From positions 32,784,763 to 32,848,762 of the forward strand of contig JAMXIF010000065.1 of assembly GCA_028583685.1 (NCBI GenBank): a stretch of 64,000 bases of DNA, in the 5' to 3' direction. The notes below the pieces were generated by a model. It ran no database searches. It was not told the DNA's origin and saw nothing but the letters and a program-made list of their open reading frames with translations. How positions within the stretch are numbered: the stretch's first letter is position 1; each line of letters starts with the position of its first letter. The position numbers and the translations under genes were made by a program. This stretch comes from Petaurus breviceps papuanus. Lineage: Eukaryota; Chordata; Mammalia; Diprotodontia; Petauridae. Of the stretch, positions 11,380 to 21,665 are shown one piece after another.

Positions 11380-11725
11380 AGCTGCCACCTAACCCTGGAA
11401 CTCCCCTCAGTGCCAGGGACTATGTCCCCCTGAAATATCCATCCTTCCCTCTGACTTCTAACTTTGAAACATCCCATCATCATTCATTGGTGAGTTCCTC
11501 CCAAGGACTCCATTTTGGGGGCTAGCCTAATCTAGCCGCCTTCATTACCCTGACTTCCCAGACTTCCACATGCCCTGCTTTTTGGCTCCCTTTTGTGTCT
11601 TGTCTTCCCCCGTTAGAATACAAGCTCCCTGAGGGTAGAGACTCTATTTTTCATCAATATTTGTATCCCCAGGGCTTAGCATAGTGCCTGACACATAGTA
11701 ACCAATTAATAAATGTTTATTACCT
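11380..11725 (+). mobile_element. L2-type LINE 3' end
   Basis: Ends with GAATACAAGCTCCCTGAGGG, TTGTATCCCCAGGGCTTAGC and CTGACACATAGTAACCAATT, followed by AATAAATGTTTATTACCTG, the usual L2 3' terminus order. Confidence 0.75.
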
Positions 11726-11859
11726 GCCTACTGGCTGGGTGACCCTGGGCGAGACCATCAGTTCTCCCAAGCAATTCTAAGACTGTAAGTGGAAGAGAAG
11801 GTACCAATCTACATCGATTTCTAAAACTAGCTCTCTTGCCTCCATGCCAAGACTAATGG

Positions 11860-12150
11860 CTGGCATTTATATAAAGCTTTCAAGTTGCCAAAGCATAATA
11901 ACAATTATAGTAATAATAATAAGCACGCACAGACCACTTTAAGATCTGCAAAGAATTTTACAAATATCTCATTCTAGCACACAACAACCCTGCAAGGTAG
12001 GTGCTTTTATTATCACCCCCATTTTACAGTTGAGGAACTGAGGCAGTAAGAGGTTAAGTGACTGGCCCGTCACACTGCTAGGAAGTATCTGAGGTCTTCT
12101 TGAGTCCAAGCGCAATGAGCTATTTACTACACCACTTAGCTGCCTCTGGA
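11860..12150 (-). mobile_element. MIR-type SINE, minus, long copy
   Basis: CAACAACCCTGCAAGGTAGG, CATTTTACAGTTGAGGAACT, GAGGTTAAGTGACTGGCCC, then the tRNA-like head as CACTTAGCTGCCT at 12135-12147. Confidence 0.8.
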
Positions 12151-12159
12151 CCCACATTA

Positions 12160-12345
12160 TCTTCAAGAATCCCCACAAGTATAGGTATTATTACCCTTAT
12201 TTTATAAATGCAAACATTAAGTTTCAGAGAGGTTAAATCATTTGCTTATGAACATCCTGTCAGCAAGTCAGAGGGGGGATTTGAGCCCAGGTCTCCATGA
12301 CTCCTTGTCTAATTCATCATCAATTACCACTAGACCAACCATGCT
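12160..12345 (-). mobile_element. MIR-type SINE, minus
   Basis: A second, more diverged minus copy in tandem with the previous one: CTTATTTTATAAATGCAAAC, GAGGTTAAATCATTTGC, GGATTTGAGCCCAGGTCTCC. Confidence 0.7.
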
Positions 12346-12892
12346 CCCCCTCAGAGACATCCTCTCAGTCTCTGCTGGGGTTTTTTTCTCTGCGGTTACA
12401 TGTCACTGGGCCTCAATTATACCCAAACAATCCCCTGCAATGAAGTTTAACCCAATTTTCTCTGATTTGGGTTTTTAGCTTGAGGCACAGGGGCCAAGCC
12501 CACATTTATATCTTCCTTCCCTTGGTTTAAATGAATGTCACACACTGAGTGCATTAGAAATCTCAGCCTTCCATTGACAAGCCAAGATAGGAGGAAGAAA
12601 AGGCAGAACCAGAAAATTCACCGGCTTTCTTATTTCTTCAGAGCCCTGCAGCAGGAACTCTCCTCCAAATCTAATGACCCCATGGAAATGATGACAGGAA
12701 GAGCTGCCAGGGAAAGAGGAGAACCTTGGTGGGGCAGTCAGGTGACCATTCAGAGCCTCATAATACCCTTCAGGGCAGATGAGAGCTAAGGAATCAACAC
12801 CAGACCTTCCCAACCTCAGAGCACTTCAGTACTGGGAGGGACCACAGAGATCTCAGACAAGCTGCTGCATCTCCCTGGGCTTGTTTCCTCAG
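12346..12892. other. Unassigned, overlapping short open frames
   Basis: Plus (12535-12789) and minus (12538-12813) frames of 84 and 91 codons overlap almost exactly, as expected by chance. Neither shows a known domain or strong splice site. Possibly single-copy sequence. Confidence 0.35.
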
Positions 12893-13125
12893 GTGGCCCA
12901 GTGAACAGAGGACTGAAACTTGCAGTCAGAAAGACCTGAGTTCAAATCCTGCCACAGTCTTACCAGGTATGATTACCCAATCCTGGGTAAATCACTCAGC
13001 CTCTCTGTGCCTTACTTTTCTGCATCTGTAAGCTGGGGATAATAAGTGCATCTGCCTCCCAGGATTGTTGTGACCCTCAAATGAATTAACACACGTGAAG
13101 CATTTTGCAAATCAATGTATCTGCT
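12893..13125 (+). mobile_element. MIR-type SINE, near full length
   Basis: Head GGTGGCCCAGTGAACAGAGG, GACCTGAGTTCAAATCCTGC, then CTTTTCTGCATCTGTAAGCT and a 3' part with AAGCATTTTGCAAATCAAT. A short CAG/CAT tract follows at 13150-13195. Confidence 0.78.
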
Positions 13126-13261
13126 GCTTGCTGTTTTCATCTTCTTCACATCACTACCATCGTCATCATCAACAGCAGCAGCAGCAGCAATAACATATTT
13201 TGGTCTTGACTTTCGATCTCTAGAGTCTGGTACCTCTAACCACTTAATTCAATGTGTGTTG

Positions 13262-13397
13262 AAAGAATAAATGAGTCAATTAATCAAGAAGCATTTATTA
13301 AGTACTTAACTATGTACCAAGCATCACACCAAGCCCTGGGGATAGAAAGAGTGAAATAAACCCTGCCCTCAAGGAGCTTACATTCTATGAGAAGGAA

Positions 13398-13456
<59 letters not shown>

Positions 13457-13620
13457 ATGAAAAATATAAGCAAAGTAAATGCAAAGTAATTTAGTGGAGA
13501 GAGGTCCTTGCAGCTGGGGGAAATCAGGAAAGATCTCAAGTCAAAGGAAATGCTTGAGTTCTGTAGCTGGGTTTTCAAGGAAACTAGGGATCCCCCAGAG
13601 ACAGAAGGGAGGAGGAAGTG
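13262..13620 (+). mobile_element. E repeat (old interspersed repeat), plus
   Basis: Opens with AAGCATTTATTAAGTACTTA, then ATGTACCAAGCATCACACC and CCCTCAAGGAGCTTACATTC. A CA tract splits it. After the tract the order continues with TCAGGAAAGATCTCAAGTC, as in the longer copy at 22890-25160. Confidence 0.65.
13399..13450. repeat. (CA)n microsatellite
   Basis: A 52-bp uninterrupted AC tract inside the E repeat. It explains the Cys-Val open frames on the minus strand here. Confidence 0.98.
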
Positions 13621-13681
13621 GTTTCCTCCTAGATAGAGTGTGTGCACTCTATGTATATAGAAGTGTGTGCACCCCAAAAAC

Positions 13682-13930
13682 TGTGTGCAACAGAAATCCT
13701 TACCCAAATAATACTCAGAGGTTTCTCAAGGGAGGAAGCAGAAAAGAATGGTTTATTAAGATCTTGAGAAAGGGCCACCCTTCTGACAAATGGTCAGGGA
13801 GGAGAAGCAATTTACAAAAGGGAATGACATAGTTATAAAGCCCTAACGCGGAATTCTCCCCCACCGCCCTCCTGACCCTTTTTTCCATTGCCTGGAAGTT
13901 AAGTGTACAATCTAAGCACGACAATCTACC
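13682..13930 (-). mobile_element. Possible LTR 3' part, minus (fossil)
   Basis: Read on the minus strand, a TATA-like CTTTATAACTATG (about 13830) is followed about 80 bp later by an AATAAA signal (about 13755), then a roughly 70-bp tail ending in GTTGCACACA at 13682. This is the spacing of a U3-R-U5 LTR. No partner LTR or gag/pol/env trace is seen. The family is not recognised and the 5' boundary is not defined. Confidence 0.35.
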
Positions 13931-14699
13931 TCAAGTACCAGAACAAGGAAACAGTAGACCATCCAATGTGCATTTGAGAAAGCACCTCTGTCCTTATTTG
14001 GCATATCTTGTGCTGAGGTGGCACTGGGGAGGGTCTCCATTGCTCTAAGTCCCAGATTCCTGCAAGGTCAGGTGACTTCTAAACTTAGGCCTAGTGGATG
14101 CTGAAGCCACTTGGATTTGATTTTTCAGAATGGGGAAACTTCACTGTGAATTATCCCTCACAGAAAATAGAATATAGGGTATGAGAAGCAGCTAAAAGGA
14201 CACCTTGGTTAGAGCACAGAGTGTGTAAAGGAGAGTCATGTACAGTAAACCTGGAAAGATAGGCTGTGAAAGGATTTGATGGGGGATGCAATTTGCACTG
14301 GACCCCTAAAAGGACCCAAAGCCCCTGAACCAAGTCTCTGGCATTTGCCTAAGGTACTGGATCCTTCCTAGTATAATCCTTTCAACTGCCCTTTCATTGT
14401 GGCCTACCTTGTCCATACCTGGCTCCACTCCAGGCCATTTTTTCTGCTCCTTAATTCCAGCCAGACCCCTTCTCTGTTACCCTCCAGGCACCCCAAGCTA
14501 TTGGCCACTCCTGAATCACATCTGGATCTTCCCACAGTCTTTCTGTATAAAAGGTCCATCTCCATCAAATTGCTGAAATTCCTTGAGTCTGGCCTGCTTG
14601 TTATTAGCATCACCAATAGCTTAGATTCTTAAAATCTCACCCACTTCTGTCTGAAAGAAAACTTGAGTTAAATTCTTTCGAGGCAGAACTCATGCTTTT
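13931..14699. other. Unassigned; possible second LTR-like promoter region
   Basis: TGTATAAAAGGTCCATCTCC near 14543 resembles a TATA box, followed by a C/T-rich stretch. I could not define ends or a family. The overlapping plus and minus frames at 14399-14632 look like chance. Confidence 0.3.
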
Positions 14700-14845
14700 T
14701 GCCCTTGGATTTCAGAGATCCCAGCACCCCTAGAGAGTAACAGAGGTAATACACACCTAGTAAGTATCAGAGGCCATATTTGAACTCAGGTGTTCCTGAC
14801 TCCAGGCTTAACACTCCACCCAGCACACCACCTCTCTGCCTTGAT
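14700..14845 (-). mobile_element. MIR-type SINE, minus
   Basis: TAACAGAGGTAATACACACC, TTGAACTCAGGTGTTCCTGA and CAGCACACCACCTCTCTGCC give the minus CORE, B box and head in order. Confidence 0.68.
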
Positions 14846-15444
14846 TATGATTGTTTCTTTCTGTGTCTCATCCTTTTAGCTAAAATGGAGCCTTTCCTTA
14901 ACTCAGTTTCCATATGCTGCCCTTCTGGTAAGAGAAAGGGAACTGGCCAGAAAGAGAGTTTTCACAAACTGGAGTTGAATCACACTCTGCTGTTGTCTCC
15001 AGATTGGAGCTTTTAGTTTTCACAAGACAATTACTGCTCTCATGATATGAAAAGAGCCCATCCTGAGTCTGCTGAGCACTGTCACCATCATCCCCTCTAT
15101 CTCACCCACCCCCCTCCAAGACTTTGCCTCCTTTGGGAATGATTCTGCTACTCAGCTGAGAATAGAAACAACCTTATGTAAGGACCTTCTGGTTTACCAA
15201 CATATGACTTGGGCACGTTAGCCGAATTACTTACTGACTGGGCTAAGGAAGGCAAGGTCATGAGTTCAGCCTCCAAATAGGGCTGTTATTCCCCATACCA
15301 GACAGGAGATCTTCTAAACACATGTTCTTGGTGCCAAGGGCAGGCCTCAGGGAGACTTTATGCATAGCTCGTGGGAAATCCAGCCCCCGTGTGGGTTAAT
15401 CAACCTTCAAGGTTTGTCCAGTCCATGGTGAATCAACTTCATCA
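14846..15444. other. Unassigned, no gene seen
   Basis: No clear repeat family. The 78-codon plus frame 14780-15016 begins inside the preceding SINE and is not supported. Confidence 0.35.
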
Positions 15445-15580
15445 TCATCATTTGTCAATCAGTCAAAAAGTATTTATTAAGGGTCTACCATGTGCCCAAA
15501 GCCATGTTGGGCTTAGAGACTTCAAAGATAAAAAATAAAACAATTCCTACTATTATGGTACTTAATTCTTCTATTAGGTT
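15445..15580 (+). mobile_element. E repeat, 5' fragment
   Basis: AAAAAGTATTTATTAAGGGT, CTACCATGTGCCCAAAGCC and AAACAATTCCTACTATTATG follow the E opening. Confidence 0.6.
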
Positions 15581-15639
15581 ACAAAGTCCAAGTGGATAAA
15601 GTTTGCACCATCTTTTCCTTCAAGGGTTCCCATGACTTG

Positions 15640-15860
15640 TACTTTTAAAAGAATACTAGGCTTAGAGTCAAATGACCTAGTTTCAAATCCTGTCCCTGCA
15701 ACTTACTAGCTGAATGACAGTGGACAAATTACTTCTCTGAGCCTCAGTTTATGGATCTATAAAATGGGGACACTATTACTGGCACAGGATTGCTATGAGG
15801 AAAATGCTCAGGAAATGATCAAGTACAATGTCAATGAGCTAGTGTTATGATTCCTAATCT
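15640..15860 (+). mobile_element. MIR-type SINE, near full length
   Basis: TTTCAAATCCTGTCCCTGCA, CTTACTAGCTGAATGACAGT, GAGCCTCAGTTTATGGATCT, then a 3' part with TGCTATGAGGAAAATGC. Confidence 0.78.
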
Positions 15861-16094
15861 ACACTTGGATGAAGCATGTATGGTTTTGCCACGGTAGACT
15901 CCCCCTCCACCAAAGCAGACCATAACCTCTCTAGGGGTTAATAATATGGGAAATATTGCTTGAGGCACACAGATATGCCCAGGGCTAGACCCACAATTAG
16001 TAGGAACCTGGCATTGTCATTCATATATATCACTTTAAGATTTGCAAGGAAGTTTAGGGACATCCACTCATATAAGAGGCAGCATGGTAGAAAA

Positions 16095-16345
16095 GAAAGA
16101 AACAAGCATGTATATAGTGTCAGCCACTGTGCTAAGCACTTTACAAAGATTATCCCATTTCATCTTCATAACAACCCTATGAGGTAGGTGCTATGATTTT
16201 CCCCATTTTACAGTTTAGCAAACTGAGGCAAACTGAGGTTAAGTGACTTGCCTAAGGTCACACAGCTAGTCAGAATTTGAACGCAGATTTTCCTGATTCC
16301 AAACCTAACACTCCATCCACTGCACCATGTAGCTAGTTCTGAAGG
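16095..16345 (-). mobile_element. MIR-type SINE, minus, with extended 3' part
   Basis: CACTGTGCTAAGCACTTTAC, ACAACCCTATGAGGTAGGTG, GGTTAAGTGACTTGCCTAAG and CACTGCACCATGTAGCTAG in order. One of the least decayed minus copies. Confidence 0.82.
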
Positions 16346-16602
16346 TAGAATAGATAATAACAATAGAACGGAATAGTTAATGGTTATAATAATAATAGTT
16401 AGTACTTACAAAGTGCTTTAATGTTTGCAGTTAAAAGAACTCATTTGATATGTTATATGCTATGACATGTATGTTATGATACATGTTATATGATATGCTA
16501 TGTGTTATATGTGTTCGTTCATTTGGTGCTCACAACCATCCTAGAAACCCTTCGTAACAAGTGCTTAAGGAGTTTTCTGAAGGAATTTTGTTGAATGCTG
16601 AC
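16346..16602. repeat. AT-rich low-complexity stretch
   Basis: Irregular ATGTTATATG-type repeats occupy about 16445-16515. A minus MIR 3' scrap (CTTACAAAGTGCTTTAATG) lies just before. Confidence 0.65.
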
Positions 16603-16616
16603 AATAGACATCCACA

Positions 16617-16924
16617 GGGGCGGCCAGGTAGCACAGCGAGTAAGAGCACCGGCCCCAGTGTCAGGATTGACCTGGAGATCGAATCCCGGGCTCAGACACT
16701 TAGCACCCACCCAGAAACACCTGGCCGTGTAACCTTGAGCAAGTTACTTAACCCCAATTGCTTAGGGGCGGCCAGGTGGCTCAGCGAGTAAGAGCACCGG
16801 CTCCAGTGTTGGGACGACCTGGAGATCGAATCCAGGGCTCAGACACTCAGCACCACACCCAGAAATAACTGGCCGTGTAACCTTAAGCAAGTTACTTAAC
16901 CCCGATTACTAAAAAAAAAAAAAA
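16617..16924 (+). mobile_element. Dimeric SINE (family A), complete, 14-bp duplication
   Basis: Left monomer about 16617-16764 (GGTAGCACAGCGAGTAAGAG; CACCCACCCAGAAACAC). Junction AATTGCTTAGGGGC. Right monomer about 16765-16910 (GGTGGCTCAGCGAGTAAGAG; CACACCCAGAAATAAC), then an A tail. AATAGACATCCACA is exact at 16603-16616 and 16925-16938. This is the best evidence that the dimer moves as one unit. Confidence 0.93.
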
Positions 16925-16938
16925 AATAGACATCCACA

Positions 16939-17620
16939 AAATGTTATATGTATGTGTTATAATATGGCTGAAAATCAGACAGGTAAATTCTTACCTGTCA
17001 CTCGAGCCTTTACTTCCCAGACTGTTTAACAGGAGCTCTGCAGTATGCCTGACCCTTGAAGCCAAAAAAATACTAGCAGACAGTGATCTCAACACCCTAG
17101 GGCAAGTGTTCCTTTAATGGAAGAAAGCCTTCCTAATTTTAAATTTTCATTTCTCATTTTCCACCTTGTGAAACATGTCTCAGTTCCCCTACAGACACTT
17201 TAGGGAAATCCCTTTCCATCCATTCATTCCCCTGCATGAGAAATAGCAACTTGCATACTTCCTTCTCCAAATCTGAATAATACCTTGAGCTGCAAATAAT
17301 TGTACCTATATTCTAGGCACTTGTTTAGAGCTCTCTCCCCATTCACACAGTCACAAAAAAAGAAAAGCATCTGGCAAAGGATTGGTTCACCCCCAATATC
17401 AATATGCCACTTCCCAGATTTTCCCCTAATCAGTGTTTCTGCAAGGTTGCTTGAACATCCCACCACATGACACATACAATGCAGACTTTGTTGTAGGAAA
17501 ACTGAGTCGGGGCTAGACAAAATTGTGATGTAGGCAAAGTTTGTCTAAAGCCTTAAGTCTCTCCTTACTGTGACCTTGTAAAACAAATTTGTAAAAATGC
17601 AAACTCTCGTCAGGAAGGAG
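16939..17620. other. Unassigned, with a perfect short hairpin
   Basis: GACAGGTAA (16978-16986) and TTACCTGTC (16991-16999) form a 9-bp inverted repeat with a 4-bp spacer. No repeat family recognised. The minus frame 17224-17520 (98 codons) has no known domain. Confidence 0.45.
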
Positions 17621-17624
17621 TGAA

Positions 17625-18205
17625 TGCACATTGTGTGGTGGCCATCTTTAGTAGACTTAACTGTTCTCAGCAAAGCAAGGGTCTAAGACAGCTCCAAAAG
17701 ACTCATGATGGGATATACTATCCACACCCAGAGAAAGAACTTTGGAATCCGAGTGCAGTCAGAAACATACTTTTGCTCCCCTTTTCATTTGTTGTTTTGT
17801 TTTGTTTCTTCTTTCTTGTGGTTCCTCCCATTAGTTCTAATTCTTCTTTATGTCATAATTAATGTAAAAAATGCTTAATATGAATGCATAAGTAGAGACT
17901 ATATGAGATTGCATACTGTCTTGGGGAGGGGAAGGGAGAAGGAAGCGGTTAAAATTTAAAACTCAAAATCTTATGGGAGATGGGGCGGCGAGGTGGTGCA
18001 GTGAATAGAGCCCCACCCCTGGAGTCAGGAGGACCTGAGTTCAAATCCGACCTCAGACGCTTAACACAAAAACTAGCCATGTGACCTTGGGCAAGTCACT
18101 TAACCCCAATTGCCCTCCAAAAAGCAAAAAAGAAAAAAATTTATGGGAGTGAATGTTAAAAATTTTTTAAAAATTAATGATATGCATTTTTAAAAAGGAA
18201 TGGGT
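17625..18205 (+). mobile_element. L1-type LINE 3' UTR, split by SINE B
   Basis: CCAAAAGACTCATGATGGGA, CCACACCCAGAGAAAGAACT, then CATACTGTCTTGGGGAGGGG and AAAACTCAAAATCTTATGGG follow the marsupial L1 3' region. A SINE B at 17980-18140 separates the last 65 bp. Confidence 0.78.
17980..18140 (+). mobile_element. SINE B inserted in an L1 3' UTR
   Basis: Head GGCGGCGAGGTGGTGCAGTG, GACCTGAGTTCAAATCCGAC, CTAGCCATGTGACCTTGGGC, A-rich tail. TTATGGGAG repeats on both sides (17971-17979 and 18141-18149). Confidence 0.9.
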
Positions 18206-18603
18206 AAATAAATGAGTGAAGGCTCTCAACATATAAATACAAAACCAAAAATGGTCCATGCCCTTAAAGAGCTTGCATACTAATAGGAAAAGACAACTCA
18301 GGGGAGTATCAAAGGAATGGCACTTTAGTCCAGAAAGTCACAGGAATGATGAGTGTGGTCATAAACAGAATATACTGACAAAGTCTGTCCAGAAAGATTG
18401 GCAGAGAGCATTTGATCCTAGTTCTAGAACTGGAGTGATGGGGCATGAGTGAAGACCAAGGTGGCAGTCAACGAAATGGCCAGAGAATAGGGAGTGAAGT
18501 AAAGCATAAAGGCTGAAGGCTATTTGAAAAGTGGGCTGAGGAAGTCATCAGTCAGGATAGCAGGGTTCCATGAACAGAATTTCTGGAGGCTAATGAGTTA
18601 AAA
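18206..18603 (+). mobile_element. Probable E repeat fragment
   Basis: ATGCCCTTAAAGAGCTTGCA near 18258 matches the E signature. The following part is too decayed to align by eye. The 64-codon frame 18258-18452 lies in it and is not taken as a gene. Confidence 0.45.
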
Positions 18604-18773
18604 CAGGGATGGGGAACCTGTGGCCTCCTAGGTCCTTGGGTGCAGACTTTTGACTGAGTCCAAGTGTTGCAGAACAAATCCTTTTATTAAGGGGATGCAG
18701 CTTGAATTCAGTCAAAGGTCTGCACTTGAAGACCTAGAGGGCCATATGTAACCTCAAGGCTGCAGGTCCCCTG
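18604..18773. mobile_element. Palindromic hAT-like MITE
   Basis: The two halves are inverted copies: AGTCCAAG...GCTTGAATTCAGTCAAAGG, and CCTAGGTCCTTGGGTGCAGA against TCTGCACTTGAAGACCTAG. The ends are CAGGGATGGGGAACCTG and its approximate complement AGGTCCCCTG. Flanks AGTTAAAA and GGTTAAAT match at 6 of 8, as for an old hAT 8-bp duplication. Non-autonomous. Confidence 0.75.
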
Positions 18774-19194
18774 GGTTAAATTATTTAAGATGTAGTTTCT
18801 GGTCTGGGCAACAAGGCTGCCAGAGAGTCTCCCCAGGAATGTCCAGGGAGGAGAGAGGTACATAGTCCTAGACATGAATTACTGAAAATCAAAACATGAC
18901 ATACAACTTGTGACTAACTGCAACCCAGCTTGCCAACAATTATGAGGTGCCTTCACTATGGAGTGAGCTTTATTTAAAACATTAAACTCTGTTTATACTG
19001 TCTCAATTTATATGACTATGATCTCATCTCTTCCCGACCCTTACCCTCAGATTTATTTTATTAATTTTGTGTTTATTATTCTACTGAATTTCTTTCCCAT
19101 TCATTCAATAGATACTTCTTAACTAGTAGAACACTGTGAAAGACACCAAGAAAAGCCCAGTGCTTACATAAAGCATCATTCAGATAAGACAAGA
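18774..19194. other. Unassigned; weak E scrap at the end
   Basis: About 19095-19185 (TTCATTCAATAGATACTTCT) may be an E opening. Nothing else recognised. Confidence 0.35.
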
Positions 19195-19350
19195 AGACAG
19201 AAAAGCTACCCTGGAAAGAATGCTGGACCTGGAATTGGTTTAGTATCCCAGTTCTGGACACGTAGAACTTGCACAGCTAGTAGCAAGTTTCCTAATCCCT
19301 CCAAACCTCAGGGTTTCCATCTGTAAAATGGAACTGATACCAGTAGTACT
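19195..19350 (+). mobile_element. MIR-type SINE
   Basis: AATGCTGGACCTGGAATTGG, TTGCACAGCTAGTAGCAAG, CAGGGTTTCCATCTGTAAAA. The CORE is strongly diverged. Confidence 0.6.
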
Positions 19351-19489
19351 GAAGTTGGGTTCTGCCTCCCAACTCCCTCACAATCACAAGAAGGAAAAAT
19401 ATCCAGCATAGTCAAGGTGGTTTTAAGAATCAGATTAGATAATTCCATTCAGGTCAGCAAGTCCCTACTCTCTATGCAAGACAAGAAGT

Positions 19490-19700
19490 GTCCTGGAGTA
19501 ATGGACAAAGAGCTGGTGTTTGGGTCACAAAGAATTCAGTTCAAGCCTCTGCCTTTGACACAAATAGGTTGTACAATCCTGGACAAGTTGCTTTTTCCCA
19601 GTTCTCTCAACTAAGAAGGTAAGTTGCAGAATAGGTGCCAATCCTGTATCGGGACAAGGAGGCTTCGAACTAGGAACTCCCTACAACAGTGAGATCACAG
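19490..19700 (+). mobile_element. MIR-type SINE pieces
   Basis: A plus copy at 19490-19620 (AATTCAGTTCAAGCCTCTGC, CAATCCTGGACAAGTTGC) is followed by a minus head-like scrap at 19645-19700. Confidence 0.55.
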
Positions 19701-19714
19701 GTCCATTTTTTTAA

Positions 19715-20010
19715 AGTGAAAGACACTGTGTTGGGTTCTTTTATGCAAAGATAAAAAATGACACAATGAAAAAAAAAAAGATGATGCCTCCAATTTTGGG
19801 GTAGCCAGGTGGCTCAGCCAGTAAGAGCACCGGCCCCTGCGTCAGGATGACCTGGGGATCGAATCCGGGCTCAGACACTTAGCACCACACCTAGAAATAA
19901 CTGGCCGTGTAACCTTGAGCAAGTTGCTTAACCCTGATTGCTTTAAAAAAAAAATGAAGCAATCTTTGCTCTCATGGAGATTCTAGTCTATGGAAGGATG
20001 CATATAAGTG
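19715..20010 (+). mobile_element. E repeat fragment split by family A monomer
   Basis: GACACTGTGTTGGGTTCTTT and AAAGATAAAAAATGACAC precede the SINE. CAATCTTTGCTCTCATGGAG and TTCTAGTCTATGG follow it, which is the E order. Confidence 0.6.
19798..19954 (+). mobile_element. SINE family A monomer
   Basis: A single unit with GGTGGCTCAGCCAGTAAGAG, CACACCTAGAAATAAC and an A tail, so it matches the right monomer of the dimers. Flanking duplication is unclear. Confidence 0.85.
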
Positions 20011-20514
20011 AAATATACATATAGCAAATAAAACCTAATTTTGGTAGGAGAAAACATAATATATACATAGCCCTTTACATACCTCAAAGAATTGTGTAAA
20101 TATTTTTTTTAATTTTTATTCTATCAAGTCCCCTCATCTTTGTGTTTTCTACCATCTAGTGGAAGGATAAAACACAGATGATAATGCAATGTGACTAGGT
20201 GATCTAATTAAAAATCCAAGTGTTACATGAGATCCAGGAAGGGAGAACATTACTAGTGGGGAGTTTATCAGGGCACAGATATGACCTTAATTTATTCCAG
20301 GCTATGCTAGCTGAGCATAAGATCTTCTAGGTTCTACCAAGGGACAAAGGTCCAATTATGGTCCTAAGGAAGGACCGAGTATCTATCATCCAAAGACCAG
20401 CCCAATTAAGTTTGAAGAGGTTCATCAAAAAGTTGACTACCAAATGATGGATATTTTGGCTACGACATTCATGAAACCTATCTGCCACAAGAGGTGGTTT
20501 TAAGGAAAGCACTT
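20011..20514. other. Unassigned, AT-rich
   Basis: No recognised family. The 92-codon minus frame 20327-20605 runs into the CR1 fragment and is not supported as a gene. Confidence 0.35.
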
Positions 20515-20965
20515 TATTACTGAAATAATTACAAAATTTCAGAGTTGGAAGGGAGCTAGGGGCCTGCAAGTTGAAGCTATAAGCCATACCTTGAAAAGTG
20601 GTCATCCAGCTTCACTTGAAAGCCATCAATGAGATGGAACCCATTTTATTCTGAGGAAGCACATTCCACTTTAGGACATCTCTGACTGTTAGGATTTGTT
20701 ATGTTTTCCCCCTGACATCAAAACTAAATTGCTTCTTTTTAATTTCTTCCCATCGTTCCTAGTTCTGTCATCTGGAGTCAAACACAAGTGTAATCCATCT
20801 TCCATATGGTAACCCTTAATAAACTTGAAGACAACTGTAACATCACTCCTATGTCTTCTCCAGCCTAAACATGCCTGGTTTCTTCAACCACTTTCATATG
20901 ACATGGATTCAAAAGTCTTTATCATCATGGCTGTCCCCCTTTGAAAATTTCTCAATTTATCTGAG
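20515..20965 (-). mobile_element. CR1/L3-type LINE 3' end, minus
   Basis: Opens with TTTCAGAGTTGGAAGGGAGC, then GCACATTCCACTTTAGGACA, AGTTCTGTCATCTGGAGTC and CCAGCCTAAACATGCCTGG. It is the reverse-complement order of the plus copies at 9050, 21180 and 27066. Confidence 0.72.
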
Positions 20966-21179
20966 TTCTCAATAAAAATGAACTAATATTATCATGAACC
21001 CATCTTCTAAAATGCTTAATAAATGTTTTTTTAATTATTGAATATATTTTAAATGAGATGTTTTTTTTACAGTACTCTGTTAACTTGAAAGTGCTACATC
21101 AATGTTAGTTATTACTATTACTAAATGATCAAAAGAAGATACAACATTCTGTCAAACAAACATTGTAAGTTCAAAAACC

Positions 21180-21665
21180 ATATAGAAAATCCATATCAAC
21201 ATGTCTCCATTAGCTTCAAAGGTCACATAATGAACATTGATAACCTAGAAGGTGTCCAGAAGAGGACAGTGCTCTTCTCGAGAAAGAGGAGAATTATTTG
21301 AAGGACCTAGGAGGTGTTTAATAAGTCCTGGATGGGTGATATGATAGCTGTTTTCAAGTATTTTGGAGGTCTATCTTGGAAGAGGGCTTCACCTTGTTCT
21401 TCTTGGCCTCAGATGTCAAAAAGGAAAATTAAGAAATCTTTATAGAAAGGTAAATTTAGTCTAATGTGAAAAAGGTCTCCTAATAATTAGAGCTATAGAA
21501 AAGTAGTATGAGCTGCCTTGGGAAATGGTGTGTCCCCCTTTATTTGAAGTCTTCAAGCAAAAGCTGGAAGGTCTCTTGTCTAAAGGAGAGATTCCTGTTC
21601 CCTTATGGTTCGGATTAGAAGGCCACTGAGGTCCCTTCTGACTCCAAAATTCTGTGAGTCTGCTA
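21180..21665 (+). mobile_element. CR1/L3-type LINE 3' end
   Basis: AAGGTGTCCAGAAGAGGACA, ATGATAGCTGTTTTCAAGTA, CTAATAATTAGAGCTATAGA, GAAGTCTTCAAGCAAAAGCT and the end AGGTCCCTTCTGACTCC in family order. 20966-21179 before it is unassigned. Confidence 0.75.

Noticed and set aside
16603-16938. Two independent head-to-tail SINE insertions instead of one dimer
   Set aside because: One exact 14-bp duplication encloses both monomers, the junction has no A tail, and the same junction recurs in three other copies.
17980-18140. tRNA gene
   Set aside because: The A/B-box-like head belongs to SINE B, with a CORE, A tail and target duplication. No cloverleaf of a functional tRNA is maintained.
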